Origin: Microcosmobacter sp040493455
GTDB taxonomy: Bacteria; Bacteroidota; Bacteroidia; Flavobacteriales; Flavobacteriaceae
NCBI RefSeq assembly: GCF_040493455.1
Contig: NZ_JANFDA010000001.1
Location: forward strand, 682,001 to 746,000
Length of the DNA: 64,000 nucleotides
Direction of reading: 5' to 3'
Shown here one piece after another: positions 48,787-56,923 of the stretch; the first letter of the stretch is position 1; each line of letters begins with the position of its first letter. The translations under genes and the position numbers were made by a program. The notes beneath the pieces were generated by a model. That model ran no database searches, was not told the DNA's origin, and was given only the letters and a program-made list of their open reading frames with translations.

Positions 48787-50082
48787 ATGTTGTATAATAT
48801 GGTTATAAAAGAGAGTTATTCGATTTCTGAAGCTGCTGAAATTCTAGGTAAAAATCCTGAAACATTAAGACGATGGGATAATCAAGGCAAGTTAATTGCT
48901 GTTAGAGAACCTATGAGTGATTATAGAGTTTACAATAAAGAACAACTAGAGGTCTTTCCTGAATTTAAAAGGTTTTTTGATAAACTTGATGAAGGGAATT
49001 TTGTAGTACCAAATAAGGATTATTCAGTTTTAGAATTATTTGCAGGTGCGGGAGGTTTGGCCTTAGGACTGGAACAAGCAGGCTTAAAATGTAAAGCTTT
49101 AAATGAGATCGACAAGTGGGCTTGTCAAACACTTAGAAAAAATAGACCTGAGTGGGATATTGTTGAAGGAGATATTAAAGAGATTGACTTTTCAGGCTAC
49201 AAAGGCGAAGTAGATGTGGTAACAGGAGGGTTTCCATGTCAAGCATTTAGTTATGCAGGAAAGAAATTGGGACTAAAAGATGCAAGAGGAACTTTGTTTT
49301 ACGAGTTTGCTAGAGTAATTAAAGAAGTACAGCCAAAGATATGTATAGGCGAAAATGTTAGAGGGCTTTTAAATCATGATAAAGGGAGGACATTAGAAGG
49401 AATGATTTCTATTTTAGATGAGATTGGATATAACGTGGTTGCTCCAGTAGAAGTCTTAAAGGCAATCCATTACAATGTGCCTCAGAAAAGAGAACGACTA
49501 ATTTTGGCTGCTGTAAGAAAAGATATTGAAGTTGATTATAGTTACCCAAAACCTTTTTCTGAAATCTATACTTTAAAAGACGCTTTAAAAAAAGGAAAGT
49601 TATTTAATAAGAAAGTACCAAAATCTAAAGGTGCCTTATATCCAGACCACAAAAAGAAAGTTCTAGATTTAGTTCCTCCAAAAGGTTATTGGAGGGATTT
49701 GCCTTTGGATATTCAGAAAGAATATATGCAGAAAAGCTTTTATTTAGGAGGAGGGAAAACAGGAATGGCGAGAAGAATTGGGTGGGATGAACCTTGTTTG
49801 ACATTAACTTGTAGCCCAGCTCAAAAACAAACAGAGCGTTGTCATCCCGACGAAACAAGACCATTTACAGTTAGAGAATATGCAAGGATTCAAACATTTC
49901 CCGATGAATGGCATTTTGAAGGTTCTGTATCTCAGCAATACAAACAAATAGGGAATGCTGTACCAGTTAACTTAGCAAAAGAAATAGGATATTCAATTGT
50001 TAGTTTTTTGAACGATTATGAAAATGTATCTGAAGGAAATACTTTGCGAATTTCATCAGCCAAGGTATCTATGGTTTCTTGA
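48787..50082 (+). CDS. C5-cytosine DNA methyltransferase with N-terminal MerR-type HTH
   Basis: A 431-residue protein with two parts. Residues 8-56 form a MerR-like helix-turn-helix (SISEAAEILGKNPETLRRWDNQGKL..DYRVYNKEQLE). Residues 78-415 are a C5-methyltransferase: motif I LFAGAGG (84-90), motif IV GGFPCQAF with catalytic Cys151, the ENV block of motif VI, QKRERL (VIII), and GNAVP of motif X. It methylates cytosine in a recognition site that I cannot read. The ATG at 48787 or 48799 is possible. The tail overlaps the convergent endonuclease gene by 67 bp. Confidence 0.92.
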   Translation: MLYNMVIKESYSISEAAEILGKNPETLRRWDNQGKLIAVREPMSDYRVYNKEQLEVFPEFKRFFDKLDEGNFVVPNKDYSVLELFAGAGGLALGLEQAGLKCKALNEIDKWACQTLRKNRPEWDIVEGDIKEIDFSGYKGEVDVVTGGFPCQAFSYAGKKLGLKDARGTLFYEFARVIKEVQPKICIGENVRGLLNHDKGRTLEGMISILDEIGYNVVAPVEVLKAIHYNVPQKRERLILAAVRKDIEVDYSYPKPFSEIYTLKDALKKGKLFNKKVPKSKGALYPDHKKKVLDLVPPKGYWRDLPLDIQKEYMQKSFYLGGGKTGMARRIGWDEPCLTLTCSPAQKQTERCHPDETRPFTVREYARIQTFPDEWHFEGSVSQQYKQIGNAVPVNLAKEIGYSIVSFLNDYENVSEGNTLRISSAKVSMVS

Positions 50083-50756
50083 AGCTTTTCACTTCCGTCA
50101 ATTTCTAATGCAACTTGCCCTATGGCATTGCTTATTTCAAAATAGAAATTTTCTTTTCCAGTAAGACGACTCCAGAATTCTTTGCCTATTATCACAGGGA
50201 AACGATCGTTGATCTTTTTATAGTGAGAACTTAATTCGTTTGTTTCACCATACAGAACACCAATAATCATATCATCAACTCTTAGGTCTAAGTTATTAGT
50301 TCTGGCTAAATTTTGAACCGATTGAAAGTGATCAATTATTGTTTTTACATCATCTTTATTTATAGTATTTGGACCGGACTTTAGCTGACAATATTTTTTC
50401 CTGCCATCATAAGCATCTATAAATTCTATATCTATTCCTTGAACAACAGATCCCATCATACCATCAAATAGCTCTGAAATCATTTTTTGCGCCTTATTGC
50501 CAAAAGTAGTGGTAATAGATGTACTTAATAAGCGAGGAAAAACAAGAGCTTTGGCAAAACTCTCAGGAGTAGAAGTCCCTTCTAGAAAATTTGCTAAATA
50601 GGCTAATAAAAACGGATTAATCTTATATGATTTAAGAGAACTTGCTCTTTTAGTAGCACCTTCAAGATGAGAGTTTACTATTTCATTTCTAAAAAAATCT
50701 TTGGCATTGTTAAGAATTTTAATTCTCTGTTGATCATCCATTTTTGTTTTTCGCAT
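50016..50756 (-). CDS. Type II restriction endonuclease (PmeII-like family)
   Basis: A 246-residue protein matching what I recall of the PmeII-type restriction endonucleases. The PD-(D/E)xK-like site is DIEFIDAYDGRKKYCQLK (Asp109, Glu111, and Gln124-x-Lys126), followed by SGPNTINKDDV and ARTNNLDLRVDDMIIGVLYGETNELSSHYKKINDRFPVIIGKEFWSRLTG. The gene runs towards the methyltransferase and overlaps its last 67 bp. Its start is 4 bp from the start of the vsr remnant on the other strand. Family name is moderate confidence; being a nuclease of an RM system is fairly sure. Confidence 0.75.
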   Translation of the reverse strand: MRKTKMDDQQRIKILNNAKDFFRNEIVNSHLEGATKRASSLKSYKINPFLLAYLANFLEGTSTPESFAKALVFPRLLSTSITTTFGNKAQKMISELFDGMMGSVVQGIDIEFIDAYDGRKKYCQLKSGPNTINKDDVKTIIDHFQSVQNLARTNNLDLRVDDMIIGVLYGETNELSSHYKKINDRFPVIIGKEFWSRLTGKENFYFEISNAIGQVALEIDGSEKLQETIDTLADEIRKVFPSDTFS

Positions 50757-50760
50757 TTAA

Positions 50761-50831
50761 ATGTCAATAAGTTACGAATATAAAAAATAAAGCTCCTCGC
50801 TTTGATAAAGATTTTGGGTTTTACAAAACGT
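50761..50831 (+). pseudogene. 5' remnant of a second vsr gene
   Basis: The DNA of 50771-50830 aligns with 51718-51778 (5' part of vsr). It translates as MSISYEYKK followed by two one-base deletions, and after correction KAPRFDKDFGFYKT, against MGYEYKKIKVPRFNEASGFYTT in the intact gene. The similarity ends near 50831. It is therefore a truncated, frameshifted relic of a diverged vsr, not a recent copy. It lies directly at the start of the PmeII-like endonuclease gene. Confidence 0.75.
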
Positions 50832-50905
50832 TCAAATAATGGTTGTTAAATCGTTAGTTTTTGAATGAAATAGAATGTTTTTTGTTGAAAACAGGAAACA
50901 AAGTT

Positions 50906-51688
50906 CTAACTGTTTAAAGAATCGAAGCCTTGATAATAGCCAAAGTTTTGAAATGAAATTTCATCCAAAATATTTCTCCTAGAGACTAAAGCATTATTTG
51001 ATATTTGTTCTAGAATATTATAAGATTCGGTAACAGATTCGCCATTAGTCGCTAAGAAATCGTCGATAACTTTTGGTAGTACCTCGTATAACTTAAAAAG
51101 TGCATTTTCGTCCCCTGTTAAAAGGCCATAAAACCTATCCCCAGAAATCATAAAGACTCTATCGTGCCTATATGGCGTTTTATTAATTGTTGCTTCCCAT
51201 TTTTTTTTAAAGCTTTTTTTGGCTAATGTCTGAACCAAATAACACTTAGCTTGTTGATTATCATTAGCAAATTGCTCTAATTTTTGAAAAACACTTTCCG
51301 CAGAACTACTATTCATAGTGTTATGTTTGTTCTTTATTTCAGCAAAAAGAGAATTGTCATCAGCTTTAATATCATAACCACTAAGCTTTCCATTGCTAAA
51401 TCCTTTAATACCTCCTAAAATTTCTTCATGAAATGTTCCTATAGCATTATTTATCGACTTGTCAATTTGCCGAGATACTTCAAACTTGATTAAATCTTCT
51501 TCACTGAGATTATTGAATTTTAAATCAAAAGTCAACTTAAAAGTGTCAACCTTATTTCTATAGAATTTAGGAATTGTGGAAGTCTTTTCTGTCTTAGCTT
51601 GTATATAGGAATTATAAAGATTAGAAATACATTGCAATAAATGTTTGTCACTCACATAATCTAAATAATTATTTTCTAAATGGCTCAT
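50906..51688 (-). CDS. Eco47II-family type II restriction endonuclease (predicted GGNCC)
   Basis: A 260-residue Eco47II-type endonuclease. The signature is GYDIKADDNSLFAEIKNKHNTMNSSSA with Asp106 and Glu117-x-Lys119, preceded by SRQIDKSINNAIGTFHEEILGGIKGF. Known family members cut G^GNCC; that specificity is assumed here. It lies between the vsr remnant and the intact vsr and is transcribed away from vsr. It probably needs protection by the C5-methyltransferase at 48.8 kb. Confidence 0.85.
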   Translation of the reverse strand: MSHLENNYLDYVSDKHLLQCISNLYNSYIQAKTEKTSTIPKFYRNKVDTFKLTFDLKFNNLSEEDLIKFEVSRQIDKSINNAIGTFHEEILGGIKGFSNGKLSGYDIKADDNSLFAEIKNKHNTMNSSSAESVFQKLEQFANDNQQAKCYLVQTLAKKSFKKKWEATINKTPYRHDRVFMISGDRFYGLLTGDENALFKLYEVLPKVIDDFLATNGESVTESYNILEQISNNALVSRRNILDEISFQNFGYYQGFDSLNS

Positions 51689-51713
51689 TAATAGTTATTT
51701 TAGAAGGATTTCT

Positions 51714-52184
51714 ATGGGTTACGAATATAAAAAAATAAAAGTTCCTCGTTTCAATGAAGCTTCAGGGTTTTATACCACAAAGAGGCGATCTAAACAAATG
51801 GGTAGAATCAAATCCAAGAATACCAAACCAGAACTTTTATTTAGAAAAGCATTGTGGCGGAAAAATGTTCGTTACAGAGTGCATACAAAATCGTTACCAG
51901 GAAAGCCAGATGTGTCGATAAAAAAATATAGGCTCGCTATCTTTATAGATGGGGAGTTTTGGCATGGTCATAATTGGGAAGAACGAAAACTGAATATAAA
52001 AAGTAATCGTGCCTTTTGGATCCCAAAGATTGAACGCAATATACAACGCGACCTAGAAGTCAATGATAAACTACAAGCTATGGGCTATACTATTTTTAGG
52101 TTTTGGGAACACGAGATAAAGCAAGACCTAAAGACTTGTATCAACGATGTGATGGTGTATTTGCAGACAGGAAGTTTTAATTAG
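51714..52184 (+). CDS. vsr: Very short patch repair endonuclease Vsr
   Basis: A 156-residue Vsr, which nicks DNA 5' of T:G mismatches that arise when 5-methylcytosine deaminates. SKQMGRIKSKNTKPELLFRKALWRKNVRYRVHTKSLPGKPDV is the conserved start (Asp66 catalytic), and AIFIDGEFWHGH..FW..KIERNIQRDLEVNDKLQAMGY with His84/86 is the metal-binding region. It fits next to a C5-methyltransferase, whose damage it repairs. The 3' end overlaps the convergent S46 peptidase by 4 bp. Confidence 0.95.
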   Translation: MGYEYKKIKVPRFNEASGFYTTKRRSKQMGRIKSKNTKPELLFRKALWRKNVRYRVHTKSLPGKPDVSIKKYRLAIFIDGEFWHGHNWEERKLNIKSNRAFWIPKIERNIQRDLEVNDKLQAMGYTIFRFWEHEIKQDLKTCINDVMVYLQTGSFN

Positions 52185-54271
52185 TCCTTCTTCGGATGTA
52201 CTAATTCCATTTCTTCGATGAGGTGCTTAGCACCAGCATATTTATCAATAATAAACAACACATAACGCAAATCGACCATAATGTTTCGGCAAATTTCAGG
52301 GTCATAATAGATATCGCTCATGGTACCTTCCCAAACTCTGTCAAAATTTAATCCAACAAGATTTCCATTCGCATCGATGGCTGGGCTTCCAGAGTTCCCA
52401 CCAGTTGTATGGTTTGTACCAATAAAGCAGATAGGCAACTTACCATTGCTATCAGCATATTGTCCATAATCTTTATTGTTGTAGAGTGTTCTCAACTTTT
52501 CAGGAACATCAAATTCATAGTCGCCAGGCACATATTTTTCCATAACTCCATCAAGATATGTAACATGAGTATAGTACACAGCATCTCTTGGTGCATAGCC
52601 ATTGACTTTACCATATGTAACTCGAAGTGTTCCATTAGCATCTGGGAAATAACGTTCGCTTGGAACCACTTCCATTAAGGCTTTCATGTACTTGGTTTGT
52701 ACTGCATTAATTTGAGTGTTCTTTTGTTGCCATTCAGGTTCTATTGTACTGTAAAACTCCTCTACAAATGGTTTTGCATATTGATAAGCCGTATCAGCAT
52801 TGAGTCTTTTCATCACGTCTTCAGCACTACCTTCAAGCATGCTTAAAGCACTATCCAAACTCGTAAAAGCTGTATTGTCGTAAATGGATGCATCAATAGT
52901 ATCAGTATATAAAGGCATTACAGCTTCAAATACACCTTTGTCAACATTGACATTATAATTTTTAAAAGTGCCTTTTAGTCGAGATGTCATACTTTCTTTT
53001 AGGGTTTCAAAACGATCAGGATTTCGTTTCAACTGTATTTCCATTTGATACATCCTAAACATGACTTGCATTAACTCATTGGTTCTAATAAAGACTTCAA
53101 CGAAGTTGCCACGCTTCACATTGATACTTTCAAATTCCTTGTATAGTTTGTCAAAATCAGAAAGTAAGTTTCCATATTCAGTTTCAAGACCTTTTGCCTT
53201 GACTTGTTTAGCAAACTCAGCTTCTGCTTCACGTTTTATATCAATAGCACCACTTTTTGCAATCCCAAGGTTTTCACCAATCCACTTCTTCCATGAGTTG
53301 GCAATTCTGGCTTGCTTGGATGCATATTGAATTCGAATTTTATCGTCAGACTTCATATTGGCATCAATAACTTTTAATGCAGCTTCTCTAATGGCAATAT
53401 TGCTTGGGTTTACCTTTTGTGTTATTTGTTCTACAGCAACAGCTGGTAAGTACTCATTGGTTCTTCCTGGAAATCCAAAAACCATTGTAAAATCGTCTTC
53501 CTCGACACCATCTAAAGATATTGGCAGGTAGTGTTTTGGCGTGTACGGCACATTATCCGTACTGTACTTTGCAGGACGATTGTTTTTGTCTGCATAAATT
53601 CTGAAGATTGAAAAATCTCCTGTATGTCTAGGCCAAACCCAATTGTCTGTATCACTCCCAAACTTACCAATGCTACTTGGTGGCGCACCAACCAGACGAA
53701 TATCTTCGAAACGCTCAGTAACAAATAAGAAATACTGATTGCCTTTGTAGAATGGTCTTATTTTTAGTGTCTGCCAGTCTTCCTTTTTCCAACCTTTCAT
53801 AATAGCATTACTATTTCGATCTATGGTTGATTGTTTGGTTCGAGCATCCATACTATCATCGATAGCGACCAAAACATCTTGTGTAACATCATGAATACTG
53901 ACTATGAACTCAACATAAAGCCCTTCGTTTGGCAATTCTTCACTTAGACTCATCGCCCAAAAACCATCTTTGAGATAATCATTTTCTAATGATGAATGCG
54001 ATTGTATCTGACCATAACCACAATGGTGATTGGTAAGCAACAATCCTTTAGGCGAAATAACTTCACTGGTACAGCCACCATTAAAATGACCTATCGCATC
54101 TTTGAGACTAGAGTTATTAACATCATAGATGTCTTGTGCAGTCAGCTTGCTACCCAACGTTTGCATGTCGTTTTCATTCATGCCTTCTAAGAGTGAAGGT
54201 ATCCACATGCCTCCTTGTTGTGCGGAAATCTGAATGGTTACAAAGAGAAAAAGAAGTCTAAAAAATTTCAT
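52181..54271 (-). CDS. S46 family dipeptidyl-peptidase, DPP11-like
   Basis: A 696-residue exopeptidase of family S46, exported (signal peptide ending ISAQ). It cuts dipeptides from the N-terminus of oligopeptides in the periplasm. The trypsin-fold triad region shows LTNHHCGYG (His82/83) and TGGNSGSP with Ser627. Arg645, eighteen residues after the nucleophile (LNFDRVW), is at the position that is Arg in Asp/Glu-specific DPP11 and Gly in DPP7, so acidic P1 preference is predicted. A -7 box TATCTTTG lies at 54304-54297. Normal length. Confidence 0.93.
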   Translation of the reverse strand: MKFFRLLFLFVTIQISAQQGGMWIPSLLEGMNENDMQTLGSKLTAQDIYDVNNSSLKDAIGHFNGGCTSEVISPKGLLLTNHHCGYGQIQSHSSLENDYLKDGFWAMSLSEELPNEGLYVEFIVSIHDVTQDVLVAIDDSMDARTKQSTIDRNSNAIMKGWKKEDWQTLKIRPFYKGNQYFLFVTERFEDIRLVGAPPSSIGKFGSDTDNWVWPRHTGDFSIFRIYADKNNRPAKYSTDNVPYTPKHYLPISLDGVEEDDFTMVFGFPGRTNEYLPAVAVEQITQKVNPSNIAIREAALKVIDANMKSDDKIRIQYASKQARIANSWKKWIGENLGIAKSGAIDIKREAEAEFAKQVKAKGLETEYGNLLSDFDKLYKEFESINVKRGNFVEVFIRTNELMQVMFRMYQMEIQLKRNPDRFETLKESMTSRLKGTFKNYNVNVDKGVFEAVMPLYTDTIDASIYDNTAFTSLDSALSMLEGSAEDVMKRLNADTAYQYAKPFVEEFYSTIEPEWQQKNTQINAVQTKYMKALMEVVPSERYFPDANGTLRVTYGKVNGYAPRDAVYYTHVTYLDGVMEKYVPGDYEFDVPEKLRTLYNNKDYGQYADSNGKLPICFIGTNHTTGGNSGSPAIDANGNLVGLNFDRVWEGTMSDIYYDPEICRNIMVDLRYVLFIIDKYAGAKHLIEEMELVHPKKD

Positions 54272-54317
54272 AAGTCAATTGGTTTTGAATGTCTTTCAAA
54301 GATAATAAAGCAATCCA

Positions 54318-55055
54318 TTAATTTGGAATAGATAATCGGGTATCTAAAATCCATTTTTTTGCAAGAGCTCTGTTGGTTGTAATTTCAGCAAATACATAGA
54401 TATTAGATTGAAAACAATAAGAATGCTCGGCCAATTCTATAAGCACTTTATTATCGCAATAACTAGAGTGAAGGAAGTAAAGTTCATCGTTTTTAATAAA
54501 GACATAGCCAACATGATTGTCTAAACCAACAAAGTAGAGTCCATCTTCATAGGTTGAATTGAGTTTAGCTTTTAAAGCTTTAAAAGAAAGATTAGAGTAA
54601 ATCTTAAGTTCAGACTTTGGTTGAAGCATTTGCGCTTCAATAAGACCAGCCTGCTGCGCCATTTTGTAACGATTTAGATTGAAACCCAAATGCTTTAATG
54701 TTGTAGATACAAAATAACCGCAAGCAATCTCACCATCATTTGGAATATTTGTATGACCATTGAAGTCCCAAGTTGTTCCATACCAATGTGGAACTAGGTG
54801 ATTAAGTAATTTGTCTTTAAGATAAGCTGAAGCACTATCTATAGCTTTCGTTTCATTTTGTTGAAGTTGTGATTTAAAATATACTTTATCAGATTGAATT
54901 GCAGAGAGCAATACATCATAGTTTCCTTTGGTTTTAAAGTTCAATCCCAGCTTAGTACTATCTATTAGTGTACTATCTACTTCAACAATAGTGGTTTCTG
55001 GACGTGCAATTTCTGTAGCATGTTCTTTGTCAACCGTTTTTTTGCAGTTGACCAA
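54318..55055 (-). CDS. Lipoprotein with NlpC/P60- or CHAP-like papain-fold peptidase features; start codon unclear
   Basis: A 245-residue protein as bounded by the TTG at 55055; the protein sequence upstream in frame reads KQIITFLFVSILLVNCKK, a lipoprotein signal, but the expected ATG at 55094-55092 is ATA and no ATG, GTG or TTG lies further up before a stop. The C-terminal part, GEIACGYFVSTTLKHLG (Cys about 112), LDNHVGYVF (His about 180) and YFLHSSY, resembles the Cys-His core of NlpC/P60 or CHAP peptidases. It may act on peptidoglycan; substrate unknown. Whether the gene is still translated depends on a non-standard start. Confidence 0.7.
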   Translation of the reverse strand: MVNCKKTVDKEHATEIARPETTIVEVDSTLIDSTKLGLNFKTKGNYDVLLSAIQSDKVYFKSQLQQNETKAIDSASAYLKDKLLNHLVPHWYGTTWDFNGHTNIPNDGEIACGYFVSTTLKHLGFNLNRYKMAQQAGLIEAQMLQPKSELKIYSNLSFKALKAKLNSTYEDGLYFVGLDNHVGYVFIKNDELYFLHSSYCDNKVLIELAEHSYCFQSNIYVFAEITTNRALAKKWILDTRLSIPN

Positions 55056-55158
55056 TAAGATTGAAACGAAGAGAAATGTAATTATTTGTTTTATGATGAT
55101 GTAGGTTTAGGGTTTAAGTATATAACTAAATTTTGATTAGATTATTATCTTTACAAGC

Positions 55159-56301
55159 ATGCAACACCAATCCAAACTTCCAAATGTAGGCACTACCATT
55201 TTTACTGAGATGAGTGCTTTGGCTAATGAATATAAAGCTATCAATTTATCGCAAGGTTTTCCAAATTTCAAGAGTGATCAAAAGCTTATGGATTTGGTTT
55301 CTGAAGCTATGAACTCTGGGTATAACCAGTATGCACCAATGGCTGGAAGTTTGAATTTGAGAAAAGCCATTTCAAATAAAATAGAACAGCTGTATAATGT
55401 TTCATATCACCCAGATTCTGAAATTACAGTTGCTGCTGGAGCTACTCAAGCAATCTACACCATAATTTCTGCCTTTGTAAGACCAGGCGATGAGGTGATA
55501 ATTTTTAAGCCAGCTTACGATTGTTATGAACCAGCTATAGAAGTCAATGGAGGAATTACTAAAGTTATTCAACTTAGTGCACCAAAGTATAGAGTAGATT
55601 GGGATGAGGTAAAACAACTGTTTTCATCAAAAACAAAGATGATTATCGTCAATACACCTCACAATCCAAGTGGCACTATTTTGTATAAGGAAGACATGTT
55701 AAAGCTTCAAGAATTGACAAAAGGCACCAATTGTATTGTACTTAGTGATGAGGTTTATGAACATATCATTTTTGATAACGAGCAGCATCAAAGTGCCTGT
55801 CTGTTTCCAGATTTGAAAGACAGGAGTTTTATTGTGGCTTCTTTTGGAAAAACGTTTCATAATACTGGCTGGAAAATTGGTTACTGCTGTGCTCCAAAAG
55901 ATTTGATGGTTGAGTTTAGGAAAGTACACCAATTCAATGTGTTTTCGGTACACCATCCATCACAACAGGGTTTGGCAGAATATTTACAGCACCCAAACCA
56001 CTATTTAGAGTTGCCAAAATTCTTTCAGGAAAAACGTGACCTGTTTTTGCAATTAATAGAAGGATCTAGATTTAAAGCAACACCTTCAAAAGGGACTTAT
56101 TTTCAAGTACTAGAATATTCTGAAATCACCAATGAATACGACATAGAGTTTGCTAAACGCCTTACCAAAGAAAAAGGAATTGCCTCAATACCGCTTTCAG
56201 TTTTCAACGATAATAACAAAGACGACAAAGTACTTAGGTTTTGCTTTGCCAAGACTGAAGAGACTTTAGAACAAGCTGCTGAAATACTCCGTAAAATTTA
56301 A
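55159..56301 (+). CDS. Methionine/glutamine-type aminotransferase (class I/II PLP enzyme)
   Basis: A 380-residue aminotransferase like YbdL or kynurenine/glutamine transaminase K. PLP-binding blocks are VAAGATQAIYTIISAFVRPGDEVIIFKPAYDCY, NTPHNPSGTI, LSDEVYEHI and SFGKTFHNTGWKIGY with the Schiff-base lysine. Together with the nitrilase at 56924 it fits the transaminase/omega-amidase pair that recycles methylthio-oxobutyrate or glutamine by-products. A -7-like box TATCTTTA precedes it at 55146-55153. Confidence 0.92.
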   Translation: MQHQSKLPNVGTTIFTEMSALANEYKAINLSQGFPNFKSDQKLMDLVSEAMNSGYNQYAPMAGSLNLRKAISNKIEQLYNVSYHPDSEITVAAGATQAIYTIISAFVRPGDEVIIFKPAYDCYEPAIEVNGGITKVIQLSAPKYRVDWDEVKQLFSSKTKMIIVNTPHNPSGTILYKEDMLKLQELTKGTNCIVLSDEVYEHIIFDNEQHQSACLFPDLKDRSFIVASFGKTFHNTGWKIGYCCAPKDLMVEFRKVHQFNVFSVHHPSQQGLAEYLQHPNHYLELPKFFQEKRDLFLQLIEGSRFKATPSKGTYFQVLEYSEITNEYDIEFAKRLTKEKGIASIPLSVFNDNNKDDKVLRFCFAKTEETLEQAAEILRKI

Positions 56302-56359
56302 CGATGTTACTTTTTTAAAATTTCTGTGTCATAAGTATAGAATCAAAACTTTTGACAGT

Positions 56360-56836
56360 ATGAAACTATGGATGATGATTTTATGTCTGTGCTTTGGATT
56401 GACACTCAATGCACAAGAAGATATAAAAAGTACAAACCAATATCAGGTAAAAAAGGGTAGAATCTATCTTGATGATAAGGATGTTACAGAGACGTTTACA
56501 GTTGAGCAACGTAAAGTAATTATTGAGAGGCTTAAAAAAGCCTCGGAGGAAGCAAAAACTGAAAAGGTTCAAAAGAAGAAAGAGAAAGCACTACGAAAAG
56601 CAGAAAAGGCTGAGAAAAAAGCAAAGAAGGCAGCTAAGAAAGCAGAAAGAGCACTTAGAAAAAAAGAAAAAGCCCAAAAAGGATTTGATAAAGCAACGAA
56701 AGCTTTGAATAAAGCCAACAGGAAATACGAAAAGCTTAAGAGTAAAGGAAAGCTATCGCCAGAAGATGAACGAAAAATGTTAGAAAAGATAGAAAAGCTT
56801 ACTCAAAGGCAAGCCAAGGCAAAAAGAAAGATGTAA
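56360..56836 (+). CDS. Secreted Lys/Glu/Ala-rich coiled-coil protein
   Basis: A 158-residue protein with a signal peptide (MKLWMMILCLCFGLTLNAQ). The rest is nearly all Lys, Glu, Ala and Arg in long helical heptads (about 60-158). A DUF-like start YQVKKGRIYLDDKDVTETFTVEQRK precedes the helix. Function unknown; low complexity makes family assignment unreliable. It sits between the aminotransferase and the omega-amidase. Confidence 0.75.
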   Translation: MKLWMMILCLCFGLTLNAQEDIKSTNQYQVKKGRIYLDDKDVTETFTVEQRKVIIERLKKASEEAKTEKVQKKKEKALRKAEKAEKKAKKAAKKAERALRKKEKAQKGFDKATKALNKANRKYEKLKSKGKLSPEDERKMLEKIEKLTQRQAKAKRKM

Positions 56837-56858
56837 TCTACTTAGAGGTGGTTAATCT

Positions 56859-56897
56859 AAGCCAAGTTTGAAAATGGTCAAGCTTGGCTTTTCTTTT
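56859..56897 (+). terminator. Hairpin terminator after the coiled-coil gene
   Basis: AAGCCAAG (56859-56866) pairs with CTTGGCTT (56883-56890), followed by a T-rich run. Confidence 0.75.
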
Positions 56898-56923
56898 TTG
56901 TATATAATATCTAATTTTAAAGC

